Below are positions 24,317 to 32,355 of a stretch of DNA of 64,000 nucleotides, in pieces. This stretch comes from Corticimicrobacter populi (GTDB lineage Bacteria; Pseudomonadota; Gammaproteobacteria; Burkholderiales; Burkholderiaceae_B): positions 496,001 through 560,000 of the forward strand of contig NZ_QETA01000001.1 of assembly GCF_003123725.1 (NCBI RefSeq), given 5' to 3'. The notes under the pieces are model-generated. The model ran no database searches. It was not told the DNA's origin and worked only from the letters and a program-made list of their open reading frames with translations. Each line of letters opens with the position of its first letter. Within the stretch, counting starts at the first letter, position 1. Position numbers and translations under genes: made by a program.

Positions 24317-25993
24317 ATGTCCCTGCTTGACGCCCTGACGTACATCATCGACGCGGACAATTCCAAGCTGAATAAGGAGATCGACAAGTCCGAGAAGAAA
24401 ACGGACGCATTTGGCAAGTCGATGATGACGGCCGAAGGGCGCGCCAAACTGATGGAGGACAAGATCAAAGGGGCCTTCACCAGGGTTGGCGCTGCCATCC
24501 TGGCCACTGTCGCCGCCTCCAAAGCCTTGGAAACTTTCAACAACCACGTCCAGACGGTGGAGCAGATTCGCAACACCAGCGATGCGTTGGGCGTGGCGAT
24601 TGAGGACGTGGATGCGTTCGGCAAGGCCATCGAACGGATGGGCGGCGACGCCCAAGGGGCCCGTGACACGCTTACTGATATGGCCGAGTCTATTGGTGAG
24701 GCTCTACAGGATATGGAGTCTGGCCGTGCCAAGACGTTCAAGGGGCTGGGCATCAGCCTTAAGGACGCCCAGGGGCAGGCCAAGGGTGCCATCGATGTGA
24801 TGCACGACCTTGCCGGCGCGGTTGAAGGCATGAGCCGGCAAGAGGCGGTTTTTCGCATCAAAGAGCTTGGCATCACTGACAACCGCTCGGTGGAGCTAAT
24901 CTTGAAGGGGCGGCAAGAACTTGAGCGCATGCTGCGCGTGCAGAAAGAGCAGGGTGTTGTTACCAAGGAATCTGCGGAGCGCGTTCGAGCTTACTCGGAA
25001 ACGCTGGCTAGGTTTCGTCAAAGCACAGGCGCTGCAGCCAGCGGAATCGTTGACTGGATTCTACCGGCGGTCACCTGGTTCATTGAAAAGCTTGATGCCG
25101 TGGTTGGGTGGATGAATAGGCACGACACATTTGTGAAGGGTTTTTTCATTGGCTTGACTACCATCCTGACGGCGATGTTCCTTCCTGCCGTGGTCTCGGC
25201 CACTGCAGCGGTGTGGGCGCTGATTGCACCGTTCTTAGCTGTCGCTGCACCAATCATTGCCGTCGTTGCGCTCTTTGCCTTGCTTTATGACGACATCATG
25301 AATTTCCTTGACGGGAATGATTCTCTGATCGGTCAGATTTCAGAAAAATATCCAATCGTCGGAGAGGTGGTCAAGGCCCTGGCTGCTAGTGTCAAAGCGG
25401 CTTTTGATCTCATCATTGCGGCATTGTCTGTCGGATGGGCAGTTTCTAAGGCTGCTGGGCAGGGGATTGTCGATGTCTTTTCAAAGATGGGCGCTGCAAT
25501 TGTGGCGATCTTTAAGTCAGTGGTGGGTACTGTGTCTGGCGCATGGGATTACGTCAGCAGCATCTTTGAAAAAGTGTCTGGCGTCATTGGACGCATTGGA
25601 AAGTGGCTTGGTTTTGGTGGCGATGCGGACGTGCGGCTCACGACTGCCAATGTGAACAACGGTATCACCAATGCAGAGGCTCGAGCTGCAGAAAATGAGG
25701 CAAATGGCGATACGCGCAGTGTCGTGTCAGGTGCGGAGGCTAACGTAGCCGACAACATGAGAGTAGCCCAGGCGTCCGTCGGAGAGGCTTCGGCAAACCC
25801 TCTCAACAACGTTACATCCAACTCGATCACGAACGCCAGTAATACGACAAACGAAACAAACGTCCAGGTGGGGCAGGTAACAGTGCAGACCCAGGCAACA
25901 GATGCGCAAGGAATCTCCAGGGATATCGGCAGCGGACTGAACGATCAATTGAAGAATCTACAAAGCGAATCGGCAAGCGGGGTAGCGAGATGA
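24317..25993 (+). CDS. Tail tape measure protein
   Basis: The 558-residue protein has a helical N-terminal half, a hydrophobic segment at about residues 275-335 (FFIGLTTILTAMFLPAVV and two following stretches) and a Gln/Asn/Thr-rich C-terminus. It sets tail length and later helps DNA cross the membrane. At about 0.15 nm per residue it predicts a fairly short tail of about 80 nm. Position after the frameshifted chaperones confirms it. Confidence 0.9.
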   Translation: MSLLDALTYIIDADNSKLNKEIDKSEKKTDAFGKSMMTAEGRAKLMEDKIKGAFTRVGAAILATVAASKALETFNNHVQTVEQIRNTSDALGVAIEDVDAFGKAIERMGGDAQGARDTLTDMAESIGEALQDMESGRAKTFKGLGISLKDAQGQAKGAIDVMHDLAGAVEGMSRQEAVFRIKELGITDNRSVELILKGRQELERMLRVQKEQGVVTKESAERVRAYSETLARFRQSTGAAASGIVDWILPAVTWFIEKLDAVVGWMNRHDTFVKGFFIGLTTILTAMFLPAVVSATAAVWALIAPFLAVAAPIIAVVALFALLYDDIMNFLDGNDSLIGQISEKYPIVGEVVKALAASVKAAFDLIIAALSVGWAVSKAAGQGIVDVFSKMGAAIVAIFKSVVGTVSGAWDYVSSIFEKVSGVIGRIGKWLGFGGDADVRLTTANVNNGITNAEARAAENEANGDTRSVVSGAEANVADNMRVAQASVGEASANPLNNVTSNSITNASNTTNETNVQVGQVTVQTQATDAQGISRDIGSGLNDQLKNLQSESASGVAR

Positions 25994-26535
25994 TAGCTCT
26001 GAAGGACAGCCTGTCAACGTCGACCCAACAGAGTGTTGCGATTCTTGATGCCGATACGCTGCAGCCTATTTTTCAATCTGCGCACCCCATGCGGTTGTCG
26101 GTGAGAGAGTCGAAGCGTGCCACCAAGTTTGCAGTCGAAGATGGATCCGAACGGTCGGATCATGTTGTTCGAGAACTGACAGAAGTGCAGGTTGATCTGC
26201 TCCTCAATGACGACACCCGAAATCAGTTTGACGCGTTGAGGCAGGCTTATCAGCAGAACACGCTGGTGACGGTGCAGACAAAAGTCGCTTCCTACGAAAA
26301 CCTGCTGATCCTTGATTTGCCTCATGACGAAACGGCTGAACTAGGAGCTGCGGTTAGCGTGCCAGTGCGCTTTCAGGAGTGGCTGGAGGTCAGGCCGGAG
26401 TATGGAACGTTGCCTCCAGCCAAGGTGGAAAACAAGGGGCAGTCCAGTACGGTCGCGCGTGGTCAGCAGACCTCATCTGATGCGGACTCTGGGACGCAAC
26501 GCAAGGGTAGCGTTTTAAGCGGGGTGTTCAGGTGA
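25990..26535 (+). CDS. Dit-like baseplate protein
   Basis: This 181-residue protein starts in an ATGA overlap with the tape measure. It matches the Dit-like N-terminal family of myovirus baseplates: QQSVAILDADTLQPIFQSAHP, SVRESKRATKFAVEDGSERSDH, and LVTVQTKVASYENLLIL. The C-terminal 40 residues are disordered. It would link the tube to the hub. Confidence 0.78.
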   Translation: MIALKDSLSTSTQQSVAILDADTLQPIFQSAHPMRLSVRESKRATKFAVEDGSERSDHVVRELTEVQVDLLLNDDTRNQFDALRQAYQQNTLVTVQTKVASYENLLILDLPHDETAELGAAVSVPVRFQEWLEVRPEYGTLPPAKVENKGQSSTVARGQQTSSDADSGTQRKGSVLSGVFR

Positions 26536-26840
26536 AAGTTATATCGCTTATGGCGGTCCCAAATCAGTCGTTTACGGTAACCATAGACGGCGTTTTGTGG
26601 GCGTTATCAATCAAGGCTGCGCGAGGCACTATGGCGGCCGATGTTTCGCGTGATGGGGTGGTGCTAGCGCAGGGGCAGCGTATTGTTGCCGGCCATCCTA
26701 TCTTGCCTTATCGATACCTGAGCCATCAAGGCAACTTCGCAATCCTTACCAGGGATGACGAGCTGCCATGGTGGGAGGAGTTTGGCAGTTCTCAGACGCT
26801 GGTGTATCTCACCCCTGAAGAGGTCGGAATCAATGATTGA
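26532..26840 (+). CDS. Baseplate plug-like protein (Pam3 gp18-like)
   Basis: This 102-residue beta-rich protein lies between the Dit-like and hub genes and has the family pattern NQSFTVTIDGVLWALSIKAARG, then PILPYRYLSHQGNFAIL and TLVYLTPEE. Homologues form the plug ring of the baseplate in small myoviruses such as cyanophage Pam3. Overlaps with both neighbours indicate tight coupling. Confidence 0.75.
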   Translation: MKVISLMAVPNQSFTVTIDGVLWALSIKAARGTMAADVSRDGVVLAQGQRIVAGHPILPYRYLSHQGNFAILTRDDELPWWEEFGSSQTLVYLTPEEVGIND

Positions 26841-27657
26841 TCTTCGAGCCATCAGGATAGGGGTAGAGGTTTCTGGCCGCATGAACTATTACAACGCTGC
26901 CGACGGAATGCGATTGCGGGCGAGCGGCACGAAGTATGCCAATGCTACACAGAACGAGTGCAGCGTGACTATTTCTGGCCTGCGACGCGAGACGCGGGAT
27001 TTTCTCCTGACTGAAACGAGCCCGTTCAATAAGAACCGGACGCCCAAGCGTTTGATTGTGGAGGTTGGTCGGGTGACGACTGGCTTATTCACCATCTACC
27101 AGGGCGACATTATTAGCGCTGAGCCCAGCAGCCCGCCTGACGTAGACATTGTACTGAAGTCCAAGACGGGTAACGCGGCCAACGGTGTGGTTGTATCCAA
27201 AAGCGCACAGGCACTCTCGAAACTGTCGGCCATCTCGGCGACGGTGGCAAAAGACATCGGCATGACGCTGGATTTCCAGGCGCTGGACAAGCTGATCTCC
27301 AACTACACCTACACAGGCGGGGCGCTGGGACAGGTGGCTCGTCTTGCACAGGCTGGAGGGGTTCGGGCGTTCGTTGATGACACCCGGCTGATTGTGCAGG
27401 ACTTCGACAAGGCTACGCGTGGGCGAGTCAAGGTCCTGAACATGAACAGCGGAATGGTGGGTATCCCCAAGGCCACAGAAAAAGGAGTCGAAGTGCTGTA
27501 CCTGATCGACGGAGAGTCGATGCTGGGCGGCATGCTTAGGCTGGAGAGCAAGTTTAATCGGTCGCTCAACGGCGACTACAAAATCGATCAACTCAAGTTC
27601 GACGTGGCCAGCCACGAAGATCCTTTTTTCTACCAAGCGACATGCAGCCGAGTGTGA
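26833..27657 (+). CDS. Baseplate hub protein, gp27/gpD-like
   Basis: This 274-residue protein starts at 26833, overlapping the plug gene. Its order before the spike gene, and beta-barrel-like segments (RLIVEVGRVTTGLFTIYQGD, GALGQVARLAQAGGVRAFVDD), fit a hub of the gp27/gpD type. It forms a trimer that carries the spike. The start is chosen from the overlap, since the longer frame begins inside the plug gene. Confidence 0.8.
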   Translation: MIDLRAIRIGVEVSGRMNYYNAADGMRLRASGTKYANATQNECSVTISGLRRETRDFLLTETSPFNKNRTPKRLIVEVGRVTTGLFTIYQGDIISAEPSSPPDVDIVLKSKTGNAANGVVVSKSAQALSKLSAISATVAKDIGMTLDFQALDKLISNYTYTGGALGQVARLAQAGGVRAFVDDTRLIVQDFDKATRGRVKVLNMNSGMVGIPKATEKGVEVLYLIDGESMLGGMLRLESKFNRSLNGDYKIDQLKFDVASHEDPFFYQATCSRV

Positions 27658-28349
27658 GCCCAAACATCGACCCAGCAGATGACGGGAGCTTGTCAGGAGT
27701 CTTGCGCGCCTGGATCCGCTCTTTTGTGCGTGAGCATCTTGATGACATGCTGCCGTCGCAGGTTGTGTCCTATGACGACGCTACGAACCGCGCCGTCATC
27801 AAGCCTCTGATCATGATTGGCACAACAGAGGGGGCAAAGATATCCAGAGGGACTATTCCGAACATCCCGGTCTTCCGGTTCGGCGGCGGCGGGTTCTTCA
27901 TCCGTTTCCCGATCAAGCCGGGAGATTTCGGCTGGCTGAAGGCCAACGACCGCGACGTGAGCCTGATGTTTCAGCGTGGGGGGCAGGAGGATTGGCCCAA
28001 TACCGAGCGTCTCCATTCCTTCTCGGATGCCATGTTTTTCCCCGACACCATGAAGGATTGGTCTGTGGACGGCGAGAACGCCGACGCCCTGGTGCTTCAG
28101 TCTTTGGACGGTAGTGTGTGCGTATCCCTCCATGCCGGAGAGATTCGGATCAAGGCACCGCGCGCCAAGATCGAGATTCCAGAAACCGAGTGGGTCGGAA
28201 ATATCGCGTTGCGCGGAAATATGACGACCGCTGGCGGGAACGTCTCCTTCTCCGGCGGCACGATCACCCACGACGGCAAGAACATTGGCAGCACCCATAA
28301 CCATAGCGGTGTGCAGCCAGGTAGCGGCAACTCTGGAGGCCCAAATTGA
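27642..28349 (+). CDS. Baseplate spike protein (gp138/gpV-like) with metal-binding tip
   Basis: The 235-residue protein has an OB-fold N-terminus (VVSYDDATNRAVIKPLIMIG, FFIRFPIKPGDFGWL) and a beta-helical shaft. The tip ends ...STHNHSGVQPGSGNSGGPN. The HNH triplet provides the HxH iron-binding point seen in P2 gpV and related spikes. It pierces the outer membrane. It overlaps the hub gene by 16 bases. Confidence 0.88.
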   Translation: MQPSVSPNIDPADDGSLSGVLRAWIRSFVREHLDDMLPSQVVSYDDATNRAVIKPLIMIGTTEGAKISRGTIPNIPVFRFGGGGFFIRFPIKPGDFGWLKANDRDVSLMFQRGGQEDWPNTERLHSFSDAMFFPDTMKDWSVDGENADALVLQSLDGSVCVSLHAGEIRIKAPRAKIEIPETEWVGNIALRGNMTTAGGNVSFSGGTITHDGKNIGSTHNHSGVQPGSGNSGGPN

Positions 28350-28690
28350 TTACGTTCATGACCGACGAGAACAATGATTTTGTCACTTTGCCTAACGGCA
28401 ACCTTGCTATGGCTCGTGACATCGACGCAGTGGCCCAAGAGGCTAAGCATTTTGCTGCGTCGGCCCGAAACGAGATGATCCATGCATATAACCAGGGCAT
28501 TCCGTTTTTGCGAGAGGCGTTCAGCAAGCAGCCCAATCTGGCACAGATCGAAGCTGCGTTGCGTCGGCGCATCTTAGAAACCCCGGATGTGACGGCCATC
28601 CTAAGCATGGATACGGCTATGGAGGGTGAAACCTTGCGATATACCGCGACCCTGAAAACCACATACGGCACGGTGATCATCAATGGCTAG
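28346..28690 (+). CDS. Baseplate wedge protein, GPW/gp25-like
   Basis: This 114-residue protein matches gp25/W wedges: LPNGNLAMARDIDAVAQEAKHF near the N-terminus and LRRRILETPDVTAIL later. It starts at a TTG at 28346 that overlaps the spike stop codon. GGAGG lies six bases upstream, so this rare start is better supported than the ATG at 28358. The protein nucleates sheath assembly. Confidence 0.85.
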   Translation: MITFMTDENNDFVTLPNGNLAMARDIDAVAQEAKHFAASARNEMIHAYNQGIPFLREAFSKQPNLAQIEAALRRRILETPDVTAILSMDTAMEGETLRYTATLKTTYGTVIING

Positions 28691-29873
28691 CTACGAATTT
28701 ATCACCAGTCGTGGGGTGGTCATCCCCGATACGGCATCAACTCGAGATCAGGTTATTGCGGAGTTCCGAGCGGTTTTCGGTGACAACATGCCGGTTGATC
28801 CAGCTACGCCGCAAGGGGCCTTGATTACCCGCATCACAGAAGAGAGGGATGCCATTGCCCGCAACAATGCCGAGCTGGCCAATCAGATCAACCCCAGCCT
28901 CTCTGGAGGCGTATTTCTTGACTCTCTGGTGGCGTTGACCGGCGGCCAGCGCCGCAGCAGCGTGAGGTCGTTGATTGTTGGGGCGGTCTTGGGAGGGGTG
29001 CCGGGCACCAACGTGCCGGCCGGTTCAATCGCCGAGACGGAGCAGGGCGAACAGTTCGAGTTGGTTTCCACGGTTGTTCTGAGTTCTGCCGGCGTCGCCA
29101 CCGGCAATTTGCGCGCGCTTCAGGATGGCGAAATAGTCGTGCCCCCGGGCGGTTTGAACACGGTCGCGTCCAGTGTCTTGGGATGGGAAACAATCTCCAA
29201 CCCGGACGCGGCTATTCCAGGCCGAGTGGAGGAGAACGACGTTCTCTTACGCCGGCGGCGTGCGCAGACTCTTGCATTACAGACAACATCGATCAACGAA
29301 GCGATCGTGTCACGGCTCTACAGCATTGAGGCCGTGAGCTCCTGCTACTACCTGGAAAACTATGCCGATGTCGACCAGGTGATCGATGGCATACCTCTGC
29401 GCAAGCACAGCATCTGGGCGTGTGTCGATGGCGGCACGGATCAGGAAGTCGCCCAGGCACTTTTCGAGACCAAGACTGTTGGTGGCGGTTACAACGGCGC
29501 GGTGAGCGTCCAAATCCCTGATCCAGTAAATGGCCGGCTGTACGAGGTCAAATTTGATCGGCCAGAAAATATTGTGCTGCTCATTCGGGTCACTGTGCGT
29601 GCCAGCCCACTAGACGTCCAGCAACTCGTGCCAGACTTGATCATGAACTATGTCAACGGCGACATCGAGGGAGACGTCAGTTTCGTTGTGGGCAGCGACG
29701 TTTCGACTTTCGAACTCGCCAGCGCCATCAATCAGCAGGAGCCGACCATCTTCGTCAAAAAGGTGGAACTGTCGGTGTTCGGCTCTGGCACCTGGTCGGC
29801 AGACACGATGGAGATTGCACCCAATCAGATCGCGCGCACGCAGCGCAGCTCAATCCAGGTGGTGATTGCATGA
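28683..29873 (+). CDS. Baseplate assembly protein J-like
   Basis: The 396-residue protein matches the baseplate J family: RGVVIPDTASTRDQVIAEFRA at the start, GGVFLDSLVALTGGQRR, GVPGTNVPAGSIAETEQGEQF, and DAAIPGRVEENDVLLRRRRAQ. It forms wedge dimers at the baseplate rim. Overlaps of 8 bases upstream and 4 downstream keep it in one operon with the gp25-like and DUF2612 genes. Confidence 0.92.
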   Translation: MASYEFITSRGVVIPDTASTRDQVIAEFRAVFGDNMPVDPATPQGALITRITEERDAIARNNAELANQINPSLSGGVFLDSLVALTGGQRRSSVRSLIVGAVLGGVPGTNVPAGSIAETEQGEQFELVSTVVLSSAGVATGNLRALQDGEIVVPPGGLNTVASSVLGWETISNPDAAIPGRVEENDVLLRRRRAQTLALQTTSINEAIVSRLYSIEAVSSCYYLENYADVDQVIDGIPLRKHSIWACVDGGTDQEVAQALFETKTVGGGYNGAVSVQIPDPVNGRLYEVKFDRPENIVLLIRVTVRASPLDVQQLVPDLIMNYVNGDIEGDVSFVVGSDVSTFELASAINQQEPTIFVKKVELSVFGSGTWSADTMEIAPNQIARTQRSSIQVVIA

Positions 29874-30520
29874 GCGGGACCCAGCAATTTGACTTCTCTG
29901 TCGACCTTATGCGGTCGATTCTCTGGCAGTACGAAGGTGCCCCGCGTGCCGTCGCTCTGGCGCGGCATGACCAAGCGTGGATTGACGGCCACCACTCGGA
30001 CTTCTGGTGCAGCTGGCACCGGGACGTCTTTGATCTAGACACGGCCAACGAGTTCGGGCTTTCGATTTGGGCGAGAATCCTTGGCGTGTCTTTGGAAATA
30101 GGTGAGGCTCGGCGCGTTGATGGAGTTTTCGGATTTGGGGCCTACAGTCGAAATTTTGAAAACGGAAATTTCGGCAGAGCCAGTGATACTCAGGTTCAGC
30201 TTGACATGGAGTCCGCCCGCAAGCTGCTGAAGCTACGCTGGTTTCAACTGACTATGCGCCCAACGGTGCCAAACATCAACGCTGCACTCGAAATGGTGTT
30301 CGGACCTGGGGCTGCTTTCATCGTCGACCCATATGACATGACTTGGGTCACGTTCTTCTTCCTCAGTGCCCCAGATTACAAGCTCAGACGCTTGCTTGAG
30401 AACACAGACATACTGCCAAGACCATCAACAGTCGGTGCCAAATGGCAGGTTCAGGTCAGGCCGTCTTGGGGATTTGGGCCCAATCACCTCAACTTTGAAA
30501 ACGGAAACTTTGGAGCATAA
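29870..30520 (+). CDS. DUF2612 baseplate/tail protein
   Basis: The 216-residue protein matches DUF2612, which follows gpJ in this phage group and occupies the place of gpI. An internal peptide repeat is visible: FGFGAYSRNFENGNFG near residue 83, and GFGPNHLNFENGNFGA at the very C-terminus. The repeated strand may connect the wedge to the fibre, whose gene starts one base after the stop. Confidence 0.82.
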   Translation: MSGTQQFDFSVDLMRSILWQYEGAPRAVALARHDQAWIDGHHSDFWCSWHRDVFDLDTANEFGLSIWARILGVSLEIGEARRVDGVFGFGAYSRNFENGNFGRASDTQVQLDMESARKLLKLRWFQLTMRPTVPNINAALEMVFGPGAAFIVDPYDMTWVTFFFLSAPDYKLRRLLENTDILPRPSTVGAKWQVQVRPSWGFGPNHLNFENGNFGA

Positions 30521-31468
30521 ATGGCTACCAGAATCTATAAGACCCCTTTTGCTGCGACGGGCGACAAAGAATCTTTGGCGACTGCTGATCAACCGGACGG
30601 TAAGGTCAGTCTGCAGGCTGGCTGGACGCCCGATTACGAATTGCCCAATGACAACCCGGCTTACCGACCTGTAGGCAGGATGGAAATGAACGGGATTTTG
30701 TCAGAAATCACAGAATCTCTCGGGGAGGTCCAACAATACGGCTATGCGGTTTGGCGACAGATTGTTGGCGGATGGGCCAAGAATGCGCGTGTTTTTTATA
30801 ACGGTGGTGTTTTTGTATCGTCGGTAGACGCAAATGAGACTGAACCGGGCGCTGCTGGATCAATGTGGATGTCTCTCTCTGATTCGTTTTTGCCCGTATC
30901 TCAATCTGCCCCAACAAGCCGTATTGGGTCGGCTGTCTACGTGTTAGACAGGCAAGATTTGTTGCAGTGGATGACCATCGGCGGATGGACGGGATATGCG
31001 TCACCCCGCGTCGGGGAGATCGAATTTGGATGGACTCCTGGAGTGTTGCCATGGCAGATTGCTGCCGAGGGAGGTGTGTACAGCAAAGCTGCATACCCGG
31101 CTCTCTATGCTCGATTCCAAGCGTCTGGACTTTTGGTGCCGGCTGCATCTTGGGTGGCCGGCGAATACAAGGCCTGCGACGTGAGTGGGACTCAGTTCCG
31201 TGTGCCCGATTTGCGCAATCAATTTTTGCGCATGACCGGAACTGACGCTGACACTGCAAATGCGAGAGTCATTGGCGGCAAGCAGGCTGATGCGTACAGA
31301 GAGCATAGCCATCGGCTTAAGGGTGGTACTTACCAGTTGACCGTTGGCAGCACTCACGCCTCGGCAACCTGGGGTTCCTCTGCCCCTCTGTTTGGCAATA
31401 CATCGCCGGAGGGAGGATCAGAGACACGTCCGATTAATATCGCGCTGGCTCCACGCCTACACGTGTAG
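30521..31468 (+). CDS. Tail fibre protein with switchable C-terminus
   Basis: This 315-residue fibre has a constant part (residues 1-247) with a tail-collar-like segment (GEIEFGWTPGVLPWQIAAEG, then FRVPDLRNQFLRMTGTDADT). The variable tip follows. The join is the core site at 31252-31264, encoding TANAR. The tip ends ETRPINIALAPRLHV, a motif shared by three silent cassettes downstream. The tip should contact the host receptor. The start has GGAG upstream, directly after DUF2612. In other cells of the same lineage a different C-terminus may be present. Confidence 0.9.
   Translation: MATRIYKTPFAATGDKESLATADQPDGKVSLQAGWTPDYELPNDNPAYRPVGRMEMNGILSEITESLGEVQQYGYAVWRQIVGGWAKNARVFYNGGVFVSSVDANETEPGAAGSMWMSLSDSFLPVSQSAPTSRIGSAVYVLDRQDLLQWMTIGGWTGYASPRVGEIEFGWTPGVLPWQIAAEGGVYSKAAYPALYARFQASGLLVPAASWVAGEYKACDVSGTQFRVPDLRNQFLRMTGTDADTANARVIGGKQADAYREHSHRLKGGTYQLTVGSTHASATWGSSAPLFGNTSPEGGSETRPINIALAPRLHV
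31252..31264 (+). repeat. Recombination core site 1
   Basis: CACTGCAAATGCG, preceded by CTGAC with a five-base gap, in the expressed fibre. It is the only copy in plus orientation and so the partner for every productive inversion. Confidence 0.88.
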
Positions 31469-31730
31469 ACGGGGAGCCAGTGACACGTTATTTGGCCTTG
31501 TCTCTGCACCACCAGTTGACAGAGATTGCAGGCCGGAAATCGACCCGATGCCGTCGATATCGACCAAGTTCTGGCTGACGTTGCGGTATGTCTTTGCGTA
31601 GCGAGTAGACGATGCCGGTTGCCCTGGCGGCAAGATGCTGGGGTTGTCTGCATATGCAGACCGGTCAAGGTGGGTATGCGATGCAATTGCACCATTTTGC
31701 CGACTAGCCAAGGTTCTCGCATTTGCAGTG
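31457..31730 (-). other. Silent fibre cassette B
   Basis: Read leftward from core site 2, the frame gives TANARTLASRQNGAIASH, continues through SAYADNPSILPPGQPAS and ends ETRPNNVSLAPRLHV before a stop. It has no start codon or ribosome binding site of its own. Its last four codons lie in the palindrome CTACACGTGTAG, which also encodes the end of cassette A on the other strand. Confidence 0.88.
31718..31730 (-). repeat. Recombination core site 2
   Basis: This is the minus-strand copy of the 13-bp core, with CTGAC at the same five-base distance as site 1. It is inverted relative to site 1. Confidence 0.88.
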
Positions 31731-31736
31731 GGACAG

Positions 31737-32004
31737 TCAGATATGTAGACGCGGGCACATAGACGTGTTGGCCCCTCTGGTTTCAGTTGATGTGCGCACC
31801 ACCCGAGACGCGTCGAACGTAAAACCATGTGTGTTCTGGTATTCCGCACCAATCATGATCGATGAAAACTGTGTGCCGGCGCTGACGAATGCACCACCAT
31901 ATTCCGGACCTGCAATCGATGATGCCGCATATCGATACAGGTGGCCGGTGATGTTCTGCAGCGCGTCTTGCTGACGAGATCCAAGTGCCCGCGCATTTGC
32001 AGTG
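31737..32004 (-). other. Silent fibre cassette C
   Basis: From core site 3 leftward the frame reads TANARALGSRQQDALQNITG, continues through GPEYGGAFVSAGTQFSS and FTFDASRVVRTS, and ends ETRGANTSMCPRLHI and TGA. It lacks a start. It shares the TSTETRG / FTFDASRV region with cassette D, so C and D are the closest pair. Confidence 0.87.
31992..32004 (-). repeat. Recombination core site 3
   Basis: This is a minus-strand 13-bp core, with CTGAC five bases before it, as in sites 1 and 2. It is in direct orientation to sites 2 and 4. Confidence 0.88.
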
Positions 32005-32015
32005 GCGCGGTCAGA

Positions 32016-32313
32016 TCAGATGTGCAAGCGTGGGGCAAGAGCGAGGTTGGTGCCGCGAGTTTCAGATGATGTTCTGGCTACTCGGGAACTGTCAAAGGTG
32101 AACGAGTCGCCAAGTTTCTGCGCCGGCGCCGCAACAGACAGACCGTTGATGACTTGTGCTCCCTCGGTGTTCGTTGTGATGCTGAATACTCCCGATCCAC
32201 CTGCGGCTATACCTGCGTGTTCTGTTGTTTGCGAAGGGCGACTGTTCAATCTGCCGGACATCTGTTGCAGTGCGTCCAATTGCTTGCTGCCGAGCGCCCG
32301 CGCATTTGCAGTG
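32016..32313 (-). other. Silent fibre cassette D
   Basis: From core site 4 leftward the frame reads TANARALGSKQLDALQQMSG, continues through GGSGVFSITTNTEGAQVING, and ends ETRGTNLALAPRLHI and TGA. It is the longest tip, about 98 residues after the core. It has no start of its own. Confidence 0.88.
32301..32313 (-). repeat. Recombination core site 4 (outermost, with a symmetric arm)
   Basis: The core is the same, but the CTGAC arm is missing. Instead the flank makes a 15-bp inverted repeat, ATTTGCAGTGCAAAT, at 32304-32318, so this end site differs in structure from the other three. Confidence 0.85.
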
Positions 32314-32355
32314 CAAATTATCTTTAACCTATTGCCCTTCGGGCAGGAGACCAAA

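Larger units (their letters stand above)
31252..32313. repeat. Tail-fibre shufflon: four inverted/direct core sites and four C-terminal cassettes
   Basis: Four perfect 13-bp cores CACTGCAAATGCG are present. One is in plus orientation (31252) and three are in minus orientation (31718, 31992, 32301). They bound cassette A (plus, expressed) and B, C, D (minus, silent). Each cassette reads from its core in the same frame and ends at a stop after (A/C)PRLH(V/I). Inversion between core 1 and core 2, 3 or 4 would splice B, C or D to the constant fibre. The nearby Rci-like recombinase is the likely enzyme. Confidence 0.9.

Noticed and set aside
31469-32355. Decayed duplicate fibre genes (pseudogenes) as the explanation of the antisense fibre tails
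   Set aside because: All three frames are intact from the shared core to the stop, in one common reading frame. Decay would not preserve this.
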